Made by a program: the position numbers and the translations under genes. Below, piece by piece: positions 40,840 to 42,456 of a stretch of 42,456 nt of DNA (positions are counted from its first letter, which is position 1; every line of letters begins with the position of its first letter). The notes under the pieces were generated by a model. It was not told the origin of the DNA. It worked only from the letters and a program-made list of their open reading frames with translations, and ran no database searches. This DNA comes from Pseudomonadota bacterium (GTDB lineage Bacteria > Pseudomonadota > Alphaproteobacteria > Rs-D84): positions 1 to 42,456 of the forward strand of contig JAEXCU010000006.1 in assembly GCA_023402015.1 (NCBI GenBank), in the 5' to 3' direction.

Positions 40840-41577
40840 ATGGACGTTTCAACTGTGGCAAATACCGCCGGGTGTTGCTATCTGGCGAATAAAGTTTTGG
40901 GTCAAACAATTGATGCAATTGGTCAAGATTTGGCAAATTTGTATCAAGTTGGCCGCGACAAAATCATTAATGCCGCAAAACGCAAGATTTCAAATATTGA
41001 TGACGGTAAAAACGCCAATTTGCGCGTAAGCCGTGATGTCTTTTGGAACGGCAGTTTTTCAACAGACCCAATTTGCGCAGAATATTTTGGCGGCATTTTG
41101 GCGGCAGCACGCACCGATTCAGGCACCGATGACCGCGGTGTTTTCTATGTTGATATTATCAAATCATTGTCGGCCAGCCAATTGTATCTGCATTATATAA
41201 TTTACAATTGCCTGAACAAACTGATGACGGCGAACGCATACAACCGCCACGTTAATTGCGCGCTAGAATCAGATATTTCCCAACGTCAAATCCATTTCCT
41301 GTTAAAAGAATTGGACGATTTGGGCGTATTTATACAGACGGACTTTATGGCAGTGTATAACAAGGGCCTGATAAAATACTATGAATACGGAAAAAACAGC
41401 ATAAATAATCTGGACACGGTCAGCATGGCCGGAACGCCATTGGGGGTTCAATTGTTTGCGGTCATTAACAATGATTTGGACAATTGGGTTCAGTTCAATC
41501 AAAAAACATATACGGATTTCCCGGATATTAAAATCCCAAAATCATATACAACGGATATAGCGCTTTTACAGCCATAA
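40840..41577 (+). CDS. Unknown protein, weakly Abi-alpha/DUF4393-like
   Basis: The protein is 245 aa. The start at 40840 is preceded by AAAGGA. The segment DPICAEYFGGILAAARTDSG followed by FYVDIIKSLSASQLYLHYIIYNCL resembles the pattern of the abortive-infection-associated DUF4393 family (an LLAxA helix, then an ILKxLSxxxA helix). The resemblance is only by eye. No catalytic motif or membrane helix is seen. The upstream 200 bp are A/T-rich with a possible promoter TTGAAT-17-TATATA (40729-40757). It may be a defence-related gene, but this is speculative. Confidence 0.5.
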   Translation: MDVSTVANTAGCCYLANKVLGQTIDAIGQDLANLYQVGRDKIINAAKRKISNIDDGKNANLRVSRDVFWNGSFSTDPICAEYFGGILAAARTDSGTDDRGVFYVDIIKSLSASQLYLHYIIYNCLNKLMTANAYNRHVNCALESDISQRQIHFLLKELDDLGVFIQTDFMAVYNKGLIKYYEYGKNSINNLDTVSMAGTPLGVQLFAVINNDLDNWVQFNQKTYTDFPDIKIPKSYTTDIALLQP

Positions 41578-41580
41578 AGA

Positions 41581-41608
41581 AAACCGCCCGATTTGGGCGG
41601 TTTTTATA
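41581..41608. terminator. Bidirectional terminator
   Basis: The stem ACCGCCC-GATT-TGGGCGGT type with A- and T-runs lies between convergent genes. Confidence 0.8.
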
Positions 41609-41623
41609 TTTGTAAAAAACGCA

Positions 41624-41866
41624 TTAGCGAACGTGTGAATTAACCTCTTCGGCCAAAATGCATCCATTTCCGCGCTGGAATTGGTTAAATGCCGTTTTCG
41701 CGGCGGCGACCGGTGCAACAACATTGGCCGGGACAACAACCGCAGACGCACGAAACGCAGACGAAGTATCCTGGAACAAATTATATGTTTTCACAACACA
41801 GGCACCCGTAAAAGTGCATTTATTATTTTCGCCCTGTTTATGTGGGCAACCTGTACAAATAGACAT
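41624..41866 (-). CDS. Small protein with N-terminal Cys cluster
   Basis: The protein is 80 aa. The start at 41866 is supported by AAAGGA 8 nt upstream. Cys at 4, 7, 16 and 22 (CTGCPHKQGENNKCTFTGAC) could bind zinc or an iron-sulphur cluster. The middle is Ala/Val-rich. The C-terminal half contains one more Cys. No family is recognised. The 35-residue longer frame has no RBS and is not favoured. Confidence 0.6.
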   Translation of the reverse strand: MSICTGCPHKQGENNKCTFTGACVVKTYNLFQDTSSAFRASAVVVPANVVAPVAAAKTAFNQFQRGNGCILAEEVNSHVR

Positions 41867-41951
41867 AATTAAATCCTTTTTATTTTGCCGTATTGCCGCA
41901 CATACTAACACACAAACCACATTTGTCAATTTCTTTATTTTCCTATTTTTC

Positions 41952-41980
41952 ATGACATGCATGGCGTGCAATGATATAAT
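41952..41980 (+). promoter_or_regulatory. tfoX-ogt promoter
   Basis: ATGACA (41952-41957) and an extended TGATATAAT (TATAAT 41975-41980) are separated by 17 nt. Confidence 0.65.
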
Positions 41981-42005
41981 AAATACGTATTAATGGGGAA
42001 AAATC

Positions 42006-42356
42006 ATGGCAACCAGTCCGGAATTCATGCAATTTGTTTATGACCAGGTTAAATCCGACGACCATGATATAACATATAAAAAGATGTTTGGCGAATACAT
42101 GCTGTATTGCGACGGACGTGCGGTTTTACTGATATGCGACGATACAGTGTTCGTCAAACAAATCCCGGCCAGTCTGACCGTATTTGAAAAATATGGCATA
42201 TGCCCAGAAACCGGCACGCCGTATAACGGGGCAAAACCGCATTATATATTGGACATAGATAACACTGATTTGGCACGCGATATGGTACGGGAATTGGCGC
42301 GCGTGTTGCCTGTGCCCACACGCAAGAAAAGAACAAAAAATGACGCAAAAAATTGA
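42006..42356 (+). CDS. TfoX N-terminal domain protein
   Basis: The protein is 116 aa. The TfoX_N domain covers most of it: ITYKKMFGEYMLYCDGRAVLLICDDTVFVKQ. In some bacteria TfoX proteins regulate competence, but stand-alone N-terminal domains are common and of unknown role. The RBS is GGGG with normal spacing. The C-terminus overlaps the methyltransferase gene by 17 nt. Confidence 0.85.
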   Translation: MATSPEFMQFVYDQVKSDDHDITYKKMFGEYMLYCDGRAVLLICDDTVFVKQIPASLTVFEKYGICPETGTPYNGAKPHYILDIDNTDLARDMVRELARVLPVPTRKKRTKNDAKN

Positions 42357-42456
42357 TATAAACGCCCTGCCCGGGACCGATTTTCAACATGATGTTTGGC
42401 ACGCCCTGACGAAAATTCCCTGCGGCGAAACCCGCACATACGCCCAAGTTGCCCAA
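42340..42456 (+). CDS. ogt: Methylated-DNA-protein-cysteine methyltransferase, partial
   Basis: Only the first 39 codons are in the window. GTDFQHDVWHALTKIPCGETRTYAQVA matches the start of the Ogt/Ada DNA-repair domain (GTxFQxxVWxALxxIPxGxTxxYxxxA). The catalytic PCHR motif would lie beyond the end. It overlaps the tfoX-like gene and is probably co-transcribed. Confidence 0.85.
   Translation, partial: MTQKIDINALPGTDFQHDVWHALTKIPCGETRTYAQVAQ

Overview
The window looks like a chromosomal stretch of a Gram-negative bacterium with a compact genome, most plausibly a host- or gut-associated alphaproteobacterium. Supporting signs are BamD, RlpA, a TolC-type outer membrane protein, an autotransporter beta-barrel, an alphaproteobacterial-looking tRNA-Gly(GCC), a conserved era/murJ/queA/tgt/rpsD core, and many 1-17 nt gene overlaps. 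The taxonomic placement is an inference from recognised genes, not from a marker phylogeny.

Layout. 1-9.9 kb holds housekeeping genes: RNase J, trpS, a SIMPL-domain protein, a XerC/D-type recombinase, rpsD, lemA, a cold-shock protein, a YjbR protein, a degenerate RelA/SpoT-like protein and a class II lysS. An intrinsic terminator sits in the lysS leader. 10.2-16.1 kb is a complete efflux operon: membrane fusion protein, two ABC ATPases, two ABC-2 permeases and a TolC-like protein. 16.1-19.5 kb has tRNA-Gly with a duplicated 3' end, an orphan archaeo-eukaryotic primase-like gene and a Cys-rich secreted protein. 19.5-26.1 kb is a long minus-strand run (era, lipoprotein, queA, M16 peptidase, coiled-coil protein, tgt, two unknowns) that includes two queuosine genes. 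26.2-29.2 kb holds a dCTP-deaminase-like gene, bamD and murJ.

29.2-42.4 kb mixes core genes (rlpA, smr, an M23 peptidase, htpX, tdk, tRNA-Arg, tfoX, a partial ogt) with accessory genes (DUF1796 protein, nucleotidyltransferase, Cys-rich secreted proteins, an ABO-type GT6 glycosyltransferase, a radical SAM protein, a 43-aa ORF).

The most interesting signal is a structured RNA of about 175-230 nt present three times on the minus strand (about 29767-29940, 31456-31687 and 38949-39166). All three copies have a 9-10 bp outer stem, an inner hairpin carrying an ACAG-hairpin-AAAG element, a second small hairpin, and a 3' intrinsic terminator whose 5' arm overlaps the outer stem. Two copies end exactly 19 nt before the start codon of an accessory gene (DUF1796 protein and GT6), which is riboswitch- or attenuator-like geometry. 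I do not recognise the class. Other notable points are duplicated 3' ends at both tRNA genes, a 44-bp repeat showing that the GT6 cassette shares its 3' end with the radical SAM gene, a G-run frameshift in a secreted protein, and at least five genes whose -10 box lies only 7-9 nt before the start codon (probable leaderless mRNAs).
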